In this document: piece after piece, positions 21,419 through 31,145 of the stretch | Numbering within the stretch: position 1 is the first letter of the stretch | Layout of the letters: the number at the start of each line of letters is the position of its first letter | Assembly: GCA_004297005.1 (NCBI GenBank) | Contig: SCVA01000024.1 | Span: forward strand, 62,001-126,000 | DNA: 64,000 bases | Source: Nevskiaceae bacterium | GTDB taxonomy: Bacteria; Pseudomonadota; Gammaproteobacteria; Nevskiales; Nevskiaceae | Direction of reading: 5' to 3' | The notes under the pieces: model-generated | The model's database searches: none | What the model saw: only the letters and a program-made list of their open reading frames with translations | What the model was told of the DNA's origin: nothing | Position numbers and translations under genes: made by a program

Positions 21419-22551
21419 CGTGGAATGACCTGACCCTGGGTATCGATTCGATAACGCTTCTCAGCCCACCCCTCGCCAAACAGCGCCAGCACTTGGTCGT
21501 AGTAATGAGGCGGCTTTCCTAGGTTGCCGGAGCCGCTCTCTCGCCGGCTGTTTTTCAAGCGGGTACGCTGAGTTGCGACGGTATCTTCATCCACTACTGC
21601 GAGGAAAGGCAACACGGCCGCGGAGTAGCCGATCGGCGCGCCGCCCGAGGCAGTGCCGGTAGCGACATCGACGAATTCCGGCGGCTGCTCACGTTGGCGC
21701 AGCAGCGCGGCATAGGGAGCCAGCAGGCGCAGCAGGGGCGCGGCGCGGCGCTCGCCACTGGCCTCGGCGCTGATGCCGGCCCAGAGATAGACGCGGATGG
21801 CGTCATAGCTGCCGCGCCCACCGCTGATCGGATCGAGCAGTGGCCGGCCGGCGGCGTCAGTCTGATACCAGTCCGGCACGATGCCCCGCAAGGGCAGTCG
21901 CTGCATCTGCAGCAGATGGTTGCTCCATGCTGCCTTCCAAGGGCCGTAGGGGTCGGCGGCGGCGAGATAGCGGAACTGGAACTCCGGCAGATAGCTGGGG
22001 TTGAAGCGCCAGCGTCCCTCCTCCAGCTGGAAACCCTGCGGCGCCGGCAGCAGCATCATTCCCAGCCCGGGCACTTCCACCAACTCCTGGGAGCGGATCA
22101 TCGCCAGCAGCGCCATTGCCTTGCGGGCGTAGTCCGGCTGTTGCCACAGTCGCGCCGCTTCCAGCAGGGTGTAGGCGATCCAGAGATCGGCGTCGCTCGC
22201 CGGGTTGGCGTCCTTTACGCCCCAACTGCCGTCTTCCCGCTCACCCCACAGCCAGGCTGGAAGGCGGCTTTCGAGCCGGCCCTCGCAGAGGTTGGCGGCG
22301 GTCCAGCGCAGCACCCGGTCGAACACCGGACGATCATTGGCGACCAGCGCGAAGAACAGCGTGTAGGCCTGCCCCTCCGAGGTGGTTCGGCCGCCCGCGG
22401 TGCGGTCGATCACCCGACCATCGACCTGAACGAAGCCATTCCGATAGGCCTCCCAGGCCTGCCAGGGCCGGCTCCACTGCCAGTAGCGGTACCCGGCCAT
22501 CGCGATCAGAACGGCGACCGCGGCGGCGACCGCCGTGATCGCGTAGCGCAT
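21385..22551 (-). CDS. bcsZ: Cellulose-operon endoglucanase BcsZ (GH8)
   Basis: A glycoside hydrolase family 8 endo-beta-1,4-glucanase that trims or releases cellulose in the periplasm during secretion. The catalytic acid Glu59 lies in RTTSEGQAY and the base region Asp120 in ANPASDADLWIAY, both as in known BcsZ. At 388 residues it matches the family. The N-terminus is a hydrophobic helix (about 3 to 20) without a clear AxA cleavage site, followed directly by WQWSRPWQAWEAYR, so it may remain membrane-anchored. The C-terminal 12 codons overlap the start of bcsC. It follows the bcsA-bcsB fusion gene by 18 bases and has the position expected in a bcsABZC operon. Confidence 0.95.
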   Translation of the reverse strand: MRYAITAVAAAVAVLIAMAGYRYWQWSRPWQAWEAYRNGFVQVDGRVIDRTAGGRTTSEGQAYTLFFALVANDRPVFDRVLRWTAANLCEGRLESRLPAWLWGEREDGSWGVKDANPASDADLWIAYTLLEAARLWQQPDYARKAMALLAMIRSQELVEVPGLGMMLLPAPQGFQLEEGRWRFNPSYLPEFQFRYLAAADPYGPWKAAWSNHLLQMQRLPLRGIVPDWYQTDAAGRPLLDPISGGRGSYDAIRVYLWAGISAEASGERRAAPLLRLLAPYAALLRQREQPPEFVDVATGTASGGAPIGYSAAVLPFLAVVDEDTVATQRTRLKNSRRESGSGNLGKPPHYYDQVLALFGEGWAEKRYRIDTQGQVIPRWSKTCCGWPY

Positions 22552-22569
22552 GTCAGCCTGGATCCCGGC

Positions 22570-25500
22570 TTACAGCCCCGCCTGCTTGCGACGCATGGCC
22601 ATGCGTCGCAGCGAGCGGTACAGCACCGTGGCCAGCAGCAGCGCCGCGAGCAGGCAGACCACCACCAGCACCAGCGGCTGGCGCGAGAACCACCAGCGCA
22701 ACTGCGTCAGCAGCGGCAGGGAGCCAACGTTGTACTGATAGCCCAGCAGGTAATTGTTGACCTGATCGCCGTTGAACAGCACCAGATCGCCGCGCACGAA
22801 CTGGGCCTTGCCTGGGTCGGTGAACAGATTGGCAACTTCGGTAAGCCGTTTGGGCGTGCCGGCGGTCATCACCACCACGGTGCGCTTGGACGACAAGGGC
22901 GATTCGAAGCTCATGATCAGGCCCAGCGACCGACCGGCCTCCAGCACCACCCGGCCGGCGTGGTCGATGGCGCCGGTCAGGTCACGCCCTTCCCAGCGGG
23001 CACGCAGGCGCTCGATCGGCCCCAGCACGTTGAGGCTGATCGCGCCATCGGCGATCGCCACCGGCATATCGCTGGCCCAGCGCTCCAGCAGAGGCTGGTT
23101 GCCGGCGCTGCCCAGCACCAGGATGTCGTGCTCGTCGTAGGCATCGATCTCGCCGGCGCGCACCAGCGCGAAACGGTGTGCCGGATAGCCGGTGGCATTA
23201 CCCAGACGGCCCATTACCGTGAGATAGGCCTCGATCTCCTCGGCGTTGATGTTGTCGGGGACCACGATGGCGGTCTGCCCCAGGTCGGCGTACTTGGTGA
23301 ACGGGAAGCCGCCGTTGGCGAACAGGGTGAGTTCCGGCAAGGCCGTGTAGTGGGGGAAGGCGGAAAGATCGATGCTGGAGTCCTGATCGATGGCCCCACG
23401 CAGGTTATCCAGCACCACGTCCTTGCAGGCGCCCTCCTTCTTGCGCTCGAAGTAGTACTGGAACTGCAAGGTGTTGTCGGCGCTGAACTTGTAATCAGGC
23501 ACATAGACGGTGGAACTGTTCACCGACTCGTACTGCGCGACGAAGGGCAGCTTGATGCGCTGCTCGGCGGCTTTTTCCTCGCCGCTATAGGACAGCGCGA
23601 TGGCCTCCACGAACTCGTTGTTGATGCTGATGTTGAGGGTCGACTTGGCGCCCACGGTCGGGGTATAGCGATATTTCAACCCCAGCTTCATGCCCTTGCT
23701 GCGCCAAGTGAAGAGATCCGGCGGCGCGTGAAAAGGCACGCGGATCGTGTCCGGATACAGACCTACCGCCTCCAACTGCCAGGCCTGGGCCAGTTCGCCC
23801 AGTTGCACCGGCCGGTCGGTGGGAATCCAGCGCGGCGCGTCGTAAGCCTTGCGCGGCGCCGGGTCCTTGAATTCCCGGATCACCACTTCCTGGCCGGAGA
23901 GCCCCTGCGTGCCCAGCGCGAGACTGCGCGCGGCGGCCTTCAGGCTCTCGCCGGTGCTGCCACGGATCACCAGCAGCGTCGAAGACGGATCACGCGGATT
24001 GGCGGCGAGCAGGAGCTTGGCGTTGCCGCCTTCGTCCGGCAGGCTCAGGCCCGCCGGCAGGCGGTTGCCCACGACAAACACCACGGCATGCCCCATCGGC
24101 AGGCGATTTAGATAGACCGGGAAGCTGGCACCGCGATAGTCGGCCAGCGCGCCAAACCAGGATGACACCACGCCAGCGGCATCCAGCTCTTCCAGACCGG
24201 GGGTGTTCGCGAAGACGAAGGGCAATGCGAGCTTGCGGGCATCGCGGCCATCGAAGAAGGGCTTGGGCAGCAGGTTGAGATCCTTGGCCAGCGCCAGCGG
24301 CTTGGTCTCGATCTCCAGAGTCGATTTGTTGCTGACGATGGACCACAGCGCGGTGTTCACCGGGTCCTCGCAATCCATGGTGTAGTGGCCGATGAACTGC
24401 AGGCCAAGCTGGTTGTACTCGACGAACAGGCGCGGATCGATGTCGATGATGCGCTCGGCGCCCCCCGCGGTTTCGGGGCTGAACTGAATGGTCGCCGCCA
24501 GCTCGTTGTTGACCATCACATTGAGGTGCGACAGCGGCATGATCAGCGAAGGCGAATGCGAGAATTTCAGTCGCAGTCGCGCCCTGGTCACCACCTCGTC
24601 GTCGCGGATCGCCACCGGCAGCGTCATCTCGCCGGTCACGCCACGCAGGCGGATCGGCTTCTGCGCGCCCATCGACTGGAAGCTCAGCAGCCGCGTCTCG
24701 ACACGCGCGCCGCTGGTGGCCAGCTCCTCGGAGGCGACCGCTTCGACGGCTTGAGGCTCGCCACCCTGAGCCCGCGCCGCTGTCGGCGCCGCGGACAGCA
24801 GCGCGGCGGACAACAGCGCTGGCAGCAGCAGGCTGGCGGCCCGGCGTGCCTTCAGGGTGGGAAAGATCCGATGCAGGAAGTCCATGAGGGAACTCTTCAG
24901 GTTCTGAACAGTGAATTTGACCAGGTGTATCGTCCCGGCCAGGCCAAAATCGAGAATGGTGCGGAAACTCTCGCCGATCCGGTCCGCCGGCCGCGTTGCG
25001 GACCAATCGACCCAGGCGTCGGCGCGACCGAACAGCGCATAGACCAGTTGCCGTTCTTGGTTCACCGTCAGCGGCTGGAATTCCAGCGTCAGCATCTCGC
25101 CGCGCGAGCGCACTACTCTCACGGGCATCCACACCAGGCTGCGCTCCGGCACCAGGGCGACCTGCACCTCGGCGGTCTGGGGTAAAGGATAGGGGTGAGC
25201 CAGCTTCAGGCCAACGCCGCCTTCGGAAAGATCGGTGGTCACCGCCTCGATCACTGGGCCGTCCGGCACCCGCACCCGCGCGTTGATCGCGGTATCGACC
25301 CGGATCGAGCGCCGCACCTGTTTGGATTCCCAGGCCACCGCCAGCGCGGCGCCAATGATGATCAGGTTGTAGACGCTCCAGAGGATGTTCAGCACCACGG
25401 TATCAACTTCGTGGGTGTTGAACTTCAGTGCCCTCGCGATGCCCACCGCGACGCCGGCCAGATTCAGCGCCAGCAGCCAGAGATAAGGACGGGCGATATC

Positions 25501-27099
25501 GGCGTCGAAATAGGTTTTTTCGTTGATGCCGCCTTTGGCGGTCACGTTGAAGGAACCCAGCTTGGGATTGATGACCGCCAGCAGAGTTGGCCACATGATG
25601 TAGGTCGCCAGTACCGTCTCGTAGACTTCGGCCCAGAACGAGTGCCGGTAAGGCCCCTGGATGCGCGAGTTGGTGAGATTGCCGTGAGCGATATGCGGCA
25701 GCGCGTAGGCGGCGATCACCAAAGCGCTGGCACTGATGATGTGCGCCTCGAAGAACAGGTAGGACAGCGGCGCGGTCATGAACACTAGCCGCGGTAGGCC
25801 GTAGAAGAAGTGCAGCATGGCGTTGAAGTAGCAGAGCCGCTGCCCGAAGTGCAGGCCACGTCCGAACAAGGGGTTATCGGAGCGGAAGATCTGCGCCATG
25901 CCACGTGCCCAGCGGATGCGCTGACCGACGTGCGCCGACAGCGATTCGGTGGCCAGGCCCGCCGCCTGGGCGATGTTGAGATAGGCGGTACTCCAGCCGC
26001 GCCGATGCATCTTCAGCGCGGTGTGGGCGTCCTCGGTAACGGTCTCCACGGCAATGCCACCGACTTCTTCCAGCGCCGAGCGCCGCAGCACCGCGCAGGA
26101 ACCGCAGAAGAAGGTCGCGTCCCAGAAATCATTGCCGTCCTGCAGCAGCCCGTAGAACAGCTCACCTTCATTGGGCACCTTGCGGAAAGTGCCGAGGTTG
26201 CGCTCGAACGGATCCGGCGAGAAGAAGTGGTGAGGCGTCTGCACCATCGCCAGCCGGGGATCGTGCAGGAACCCGCCCATGGTGACCTGCAGGAAGGAGC
26301 GGGTCGGAATGTGGTCGCAGTCGAAGATGGCGATGTACTCGCCGTGGGTCTTCTGCAGGGCGGCATTGAGGTTGCCGGCCTTGGCGTGGCGAGAGTTGTT
26401 GCGGGTGAGATGGGTAGCGCCCACCTGCTCGCAGAATTCGCGGAACTGTTGACGCTTGCCGTCGTCAAGCACGTAGACGTTGAGTTTTTCCTTGGGCCAA
26501 TCGACATCCAGCGCGGCCAGCACCGTCGGGCGAACCACCTTCAGCGGCTCGTTGTACGTGGGGATGTAGATATCCACCACCGGCCACTCGCTCAGATCGC
26601 GCGGCAAGGGCGTGGGTTTGCGATTGAGCGGCCACAGTACCTGGAAGTAGCCGAGCATCAGCACCACGTAGGCGTAGAACTCGGCGGCCAGCAGGCCGGT
26701 GGAGAAAAACATATCGCCGTAGCGCTCGCTGGAATAGATCGAGCCCAGCGATTCGGTGAGTCGCCAGTAGAGATAGCGGCTACTAACCAGCACCGACAGC
26801 AGCATGAGGACGTGTGAAACCAAGCGCCCCTCGATGCGGTTCAGCCAGACCGCCAGCAGGAAGGTGACCAGTGCGAACAGCACCTGCCCACCGAAGGGCA
26901 AGGGCGTGGTCACCACCACCACCGCCGGGATCGCGCAGATCAGCAGGCTCAGCGGCAGCATCCAGCGACGGTCCCAGACACGCAGCTCGATGAGTCGCTC
27001 GATTCGGCGATCCCAGTTCTGGTTGATCAGGAGCTGCGACCAGGGCTGCCCGACCCGGGCGGCGTTGCTCAGTCCATAACTGGTGTTGGGCTCGCTCAT
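22570..27099 (-). CDS. bcsAB: Fused cellulose synthase BcsA-BcsB polypeptide
   Basis: One uninterrupted 1509-residue frame encodes both inner-membrane synthase subunits. Residues 1 to about 738 are BcsA: N-terminal membrane helices, the GT2 domain with YVLDDGKRQ, the metal-binding DCD in IFDCDHIPTRS, QTPHHFFSPDPF, the base TED in VTEDAHTALK and QRIRWARGM, more helices, then a PilZ domain with RRSIR and DLSEGGVG for c-di-GMP. After a short amphipathic segment (MDFLHRIFPTLKARR, from residue 739) comes a signal-like helix ending TAARAQ, then BcsB (about 775 to 1509) with its carbohydrate-binding folds, NHYTMDCEDP-type region and a C-terminal membrane anchor before RSLRRMAMRRKQ. The retained cleavage-like site suggests processing into two subunits, as in the fused AcsAB of acetic-acid bacteria. 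The ATG overlaps the bcsQ stop (27096-27099). Confidence 0.95.
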   Translation of the reverse strand: MSEPNTSYGLSNAARVGQPWSQLLINQNWDRRIERLIELRVWDRRWMLPLSLLICAIPAVVVVTTPLPFGGQVLFALVTFLLAVWLNRIEGRLVSHVLMLLSVLVSSRYLYWRLTESLGSIYSSERYGDMFFSTGLLAAEFYAYVVLMLGYFQVLWPLNRKPTPLPRDLSEWPVVDIYIPTYNEPLKVVRPTVLAALDVDWPKEKLNVYVLDDGKRQQFREFCEQVGATHLTRNNSRHAKAGNLNAALQKTHGEYIAIFDCDHIPTRSFLQVTMGGFLHDPRLAMVQTPHHFFSPDPFERNLGTFRKVPNEGELFYGLLQDGNDFWDATFFCGSCAVLRRSALEEVGGIAVETVTEDAHTALKMHRRGWSTAYLNIAQAAGLATESLSAHVGQRIRWARGMAQIFRSDNPLFGRGLHFGQRLCYFNAMLHFFYGLPRLVFMTAPLSYLFFEAHIISASALVIAAYALPHIAHGNLTNSRIQGPYRHSFWAEVYETVLATYIMWPTLLAVINPKLGSFNVTAKGGINEKTYFDADIARPYLWLLALNLAGVAVGIARALKFNTHEVDTVVLNILWSVYNLIIIGAALAVAWESKQVRRSIRVDTAINARVRVPDGPVIEAVTTDLSEGGVGLKLAHPYPLPQTAEVQVALVPERSLVWMPVRVVRSRGEMLTLEFQPLTVNQERQLVYALFGRADAWVDWSATRPADRIGESFRTILDFGLAGTIHLVKFTVQNLKSSLMDFLHRIFPTLKARRAASLLLPALLSAALLSAAPTAARAQGGEPQAVEAVASEELATSGARVETRLLSFQSMGAQKPIRLRGVTGEMTLPVAIRDDEVVTRARLRLKFSHSPSLIMPLSHLNVMVNNELAATIQFSPETAGGAERIIDIDPRLFVEYNQLGLQFIGHYTMDCEDPVNTALWSIVSNKSTLEIETKPLALAKDLNLLPKPFFDGRDARKLALPFVFANTPGLEELDAAGVVSSWFGALADYRGASFPVYLNRLPMGHAVVFVVGNRLPAGLSLPDEGGNAKLLLAANPRDPSSTLLVIRGSTGESLKAAARSLALGTQGLSGQEVVIREFKDPAPRKAYDAPRWIPTDRPVQLGELAQAWQLEAVGLYPDTIRVPFHAPPDLFTWRSKGMKLGLKYRYTPTVGAKSTLNISINNEFVEAIALSYSGEEKAAEQRIKLPFVAQYESVNSSTVYVPDYKFSADNTLQFQYYFERKKEGACKDVVLDNLRGAIDQDSSIDLSAFPHYTALPELTLFANGGFPFTKYADLGQTAIVVPDNINAEEIEAYLTVMGRLGNATGYPAHRFALVRAGEIDAYDEHDILVLGSAGNQPLLERWASDMPVAIADGAISLNVLGPIERLRARWEGRDLTGAIDHAGRVVLEAGRSLGLIMSFESPLSSKRTVVVMTAGTPKRLTEVANLFTDPGKAQFVRGDLVLFNGDQVNNYLLGYQYNVGSLPLLTQLRWWFSRQPLVLVVVCLLAALLLATVLYRSLRRMAMRRKQAGL

Positions 27100-27869
27100 G
27101 GCAGCTTGAGCAACCAGTCCGCCAGGGCGGTGAGATCGCGGGTGGCGGGAGATTCCGGTGCGTATTTCAGGATCGGCGTCTGCGAGGCCAGCGCTTCCTC
27201 GACCGCGGAATCGAAATGCACCTCCACCGGGATCAGCCGCGGACCGAGCTCGCGTTCCAGGGCAGCGGCGACGTCGCGGCACAGCACCCGCGCACTGTTC
27301 ATACGATTGAGCAGGTAGTAGCCGCCGCAAAAATCCGGTCGTGGACGACTGTATTCGTCCAGCCAGCGTTCCATCGAAGGAATGGTGATGAAGGAGGCGG
27401 CGTCCGGCAGTAATACACAGATCGCGAGGTCGGCGGCCAGCAGTGCTTGGGTCAGGTACGCGGAACCACCCGGCGGAGTGTCGACGATCACGTAGCTGCC
27501 CGGTGACAGCCGCAACGCGTCGAGATTGCGAACCAGCCAGGTCGGATCATTATCCAGCCGGTGCTCGAACTCCCGTCGGTCCGACTCCGAGATCAGGCCG
27601 AACGGCAGACAGTCGATGCCGTAGGGGCTGCGGTAAACGCAGTCGGACCAGGGCAAGCCACGCAGCGTCTGAACCGCCAGCCCTGAGGTGTCGTCCAGTG
27701 GCATCTGGTGATGCAGACGCAGGCTGTTCTGAGTGTCGAGGTCCACCAACAGAGAGGCCTGGCCGCGCGCCGCCAGCGCCGTCGCCAGATTGGCGGCGAT
27801 GGTGGTCTTGCCGACGCCCCCCTTGGGCGACACGATCGAGACGATCAGTCGATTGGTGTTCGGATTCAT
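27096..27869 (-). CDS. bcsQ: Cellulose biosynthesis ATPase BcsQ (MinD/ParA superfamily)
   Basis: A 257-residue deviant Walker-A ATPase with SPKGGVGKTT at residues 14 to 23, LLVDLDTQNS and the Walker B VIVDTPPGGSAYL. The early phrase LRLHHQMPLDD and the genomic position just before bcsA identify it as BcsQ (YhjQ). In E. coli, BcsQ and BcsR form a complex that docks on BcsA and is needed for a stable, pole-localised synthase. Here the gene is preceded by a bcsR/P-like gene and overlaps the bcsA-bcsB start by ATGA, so the three products are probably made in balanced amounts. Length and motifs are intact. Confidence 0.92.
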   Translation of the reverse strand: MNPNTNRLIVSIVSPKGGVGKTTIAANLATALAARGQASLLVDLDTQNSLRLHHQMPLDDTSGLAVQTLRGLPWSDCVYRSPYGIDCLPFGLISESDRREFEHRLDNDPTWLVRNLDALRLSPGSYVIVDTPPGGSAYLTQALLAADLAICVLLPDAASFITIPSMERWLDEYSRPRPDFCGGYYLLNRMNSARVLCRDVAAALERELGPRLIPVEVHFDSAVEEALASQTPILKYAPESPATRDLTALADWLLKLP

Positions 27870-27893
27870 GCGCCTTGAGTGTCGGCTGGTCCG

Positions 27894-28841
27894 TTATTTC
27901 GAGGGGCCATTGTGGCCCGAGATGCGCCGCAGCACATCATCCAGCCGCGCCTCCTTGCCGGACTCGACTTGCGCCGACGGCGACGCCGGATAGCGCAAGC
28001 GCAGACGGCCGCTGGCCGCGGCGCGCGGCGGCTCCGGCTCAGCCAGACGGCGGAAGGCCGCCTGCAGATCGCTGCCGGCGTCGCTGGGGGGCGTCCGCTG
28101 CACCGCAGAAGCCGCCGGAGGCGGAGCCATCGGCGCCGGGGCGGGACGCGCGGCCTTGGCCCTGGCGGCTGGCGGTTGCGGTTGCGGTTGCGGGGCTAGG
28201 CTTGGAGCCGGCGGTGGCACCGGTGCGCGGACAGGCGGCGGCACCGCAGAGCGGGCCGGCGTCGGGGGTACCGAATAGCGGGTTTCCTGCTCGGAGTCAT
28301 AACCAGCCCAGGCCGGCGTTGGTGGCGGAGCGGCCGGGGTCGGTGTGCTACCGCGCAACTCCCGGTAAACCTGCTCCGCGGAAGGCTCGGCTGGTGGCGG
28401 AGCCGCGACGGTCGGGGCGCCCGGTAGGGGAGCCACCGGCGCGGGCTCGCGTACCGACTGGAACAGCGCGCGTAGTCCCTCGGCCAAGGGCTGATCGCCG
28501 GCCGACGGCGGAGTTACCGGAGCGGGCGCTGGCACGGAGACCGTCGCGTGTGGCTCCACCCAGCCCGCGGGACTGGTCCGGGGCGGCAGCGCGCGCGGCA
28601 CCGCAGCGGGAGCAATCAGCGAAGGCGGCGGTACTGCACTCGCCGGTGCCGGCGACGAGACAATCGGCGGGATCTTGGTCGGTAGCGGGTGCTTAGTGGT
28701 GGCCTGCAGCAGCGACCAGCGCCGTGGCGCCTCGGTCACTGTGGCGTTCGCGCTAGGAGCGCTGCGAATCTCCTGGTAGTCGCTCGGATTCAGGCCGAGG
28801 TGGGAGAACAGTTGCTTGATGTCATCACTTTTTTCCGACAT
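27894..28841 (-). CDS. Proline-rich cellulose accessory protein with BcsR-like N-terminus (BcsR/BcsP-like)
   Basis: A 315-residue protein whose first 45 or so residues (DDIKQLFSHLGL, YQEI, then RRWSLLQ) resemble the short BcsR (YhjR) proteins, where an RWPLL motif occupies the same place. After this comes a long disordered region very rich in Pro and Ala (about 60 to 260) and then a C-terminal helix with RLRLRYP and ARLDDVLRRISG. There is no signal peptide, so it should be cytoplasmic. It resembles what has been described as BcsP, a BcsR-like domain fused to a proline-rich scaffold; I am unsure of the exact name. The start (28841) is the Met after which BcsR-like sequence begins; the open frame upstream overlaps bcsD. 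It sits 24 bases before bcsQ, the known partner of BcsR. Confidence 0.7.
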   Translation of the reverse strand: MSEKSDDIKQLFSHLGLNPSDYQEIRSAPSANATVTEAPRRWSLLQATTKHPLPTKIPPIVSSPAPASAVPPPSLIAPAAVPRALPPRTSPAGWVEPHATVSVPAPAPVTPPSAGDQPLAEGLRALFQSVREPAPVAPLPGAPTVAAPPPAEPSAEQVYRELRGSTPTPAAPPPTPAWAGYDSEQETRYSVPPTPARSAVPPPVRAPVPPPAPSLAPQPQPQPPAARAKAARPAPAPMAPPPAASAVQRTPPSDAGSDLQAAFRRLAEPEPPRAAASGRLRLRYPASPSAQVESGKEARLDDVLRRISGHNGPSK

Positions 28842-28852
28842 GGCGTCCTCCC

Positions 28853-29335
28853 TTAGAGGAACTGACTCGGATGCGCCAGCCGGAAGCGCAAGGTGTCCTG
28901 CACGCCCTCCGGCTTGCCCAACTGCTGCAGCACCAGGGACTCCTCGGCTCCGATCTGCTTGAGCCATTCACTGTAGAGCCCCTCGAGGATGCCCGGCGCC
29001 CACTCCAGCGCGGCATCGCCGAAAGCCTGACGCAGGGGAGCGCAGGAATGCAGGAATTCCAGGCTGGTGTTGAGGTCCCGGATCCGCATCCAGCCCCAGC
29101 CACTGCGCCGCAGTTGCTCGTTGACCGACTGCTCGAGGTCCAGCAGGGTTTCCCCGGCCGGCAGCGGGTTGCGGCGGGCGATGCGTTTGCCGAGCAGAAG
29201 GAAGAAGGCACGGATCTCTTCCGGGCTCATCTGCTCGCTCAGTTCCTCGCCCAGAACCCGCAGGAAGTCGGCCCACTGCGGACTTACCGGGGTGGAAAGA
29301 AAATAGGCCAGACTGCCCTGTTCGAGATCGCTCAT
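28853..29335 (-). CDS. bcsD: Cellulose synthase subunit BcsD
   Basis: A 160-residue cytosolic protein that I read as BcsD, the octameric channel-like subunit that helps order parallel glucan chains into crystalline ribbons in acetic-acid bacteria. The match rests on length, on the helix DLEQSVNEQLRRSGWGWMRI, which aligns with the NWGYVKL segment of AcsD, and on WAPGILEGLYSEWL, which aligns with the conserved LEGLYGRW block. It is the first gene of the operon. ATG at 29335 is chosen because GGAG lies about 10 bases upstream; a GTG three codons earlier is possible. Its presence makes this a BcsD-type (type I) cellulose system. No bcsE, bcsF or bcsG is present. Confidence 0.8.
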   Translation of the reverse strand: MSDLEQGSLAYFLSTPVSPQWADFLRVLGEELSEQMSPEEIRAFFLLLGKRIARRNPLPAGETLLDLEQSVNEQLRRSGWGWMRIRDLNTSLEFLHSCAPLRQAFGDAALEWAPGILEGLYSEWLKQIGAEESLVLQQLGKPEGVQDTLRFRLAHPSQFL

Positions 29336-29423
29336 TGCCCGCACTCCAGAAATTGTCGCCCTGCCCCGGCCCAGCTCTTGCGACTTTGGTCGTGGCCGCG
29401 CAACCGAAATCCGTCCAAAGCTT

Positions 29424-29449
29424 ATTATCTACCTTAAAGTAAACTTTGA
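29424..29449 (-). promoter_or_regulatory. Candidate bcs promoter region with adjacent inverted repeat
   Basis: The 249-base bcsD/sthA divergent region is AT-rich in the middle. On the minus strand a GATAAT box (29424-29429) would give a leader of about 80 bases before bcsD. Just upstream, TTAAAGT-AA-ACTTTGA (29434-29449) is a near-perfect inverted repeat that could be an operator for either direction. There is no convincing -35 box. Confidence 0.35.
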
Positions 29450-29584
29450 ACTAACTGATTTCAATGAGCTTTTTAAACCCGATTCGCCCGGACGCAGGAA
29501 TTTCTGTACGGACAAGCAGTTGATCGAGCCCGACATCATCCCCGCTCCAGAATCCAACCTGACCCCCCAGTACGAATTATCGAC

Positions 29585-30976
<1,392 letters not shown>

Positions 30977-31102
30977 ACCAGCCACCCGGGCGCGGCCATC
31001 GTCGCCGATGATCATTGCGTCCTTGGCAAGCCAAGGGCGAGGCCGATGCCTACCGTGTGGCTGCGCACAACGGTTGGAATCGCCTCGCCTGGGCGCACAA
31101 CC

Positions 31103-31132
31103 AAGAAAGCCCGGCGTTGGCCGGGCTTTCTT
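31103..31132. terminator. Bidirectional terminator between sthA and degV
   Basis: A perfect 13-bp stem (31103-31115 with 31120-31132) has a GTTG loop. It is flanked by A-rich and T-rich ends that suit both convergent genes and lies after the duplicated sthA tail. Confidence 0.9.
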
Positions 31133-31145
31133 GCACAGTCGACCG

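Noticed and set aside
21694-24111. An 805-codon plus-strand frame opposite bcsZ and bcsA-bcsB
   Set aside because: Composition is Gln/Arg/His-rich with no motifs; it is the complement of confidently identified cellulose genes.
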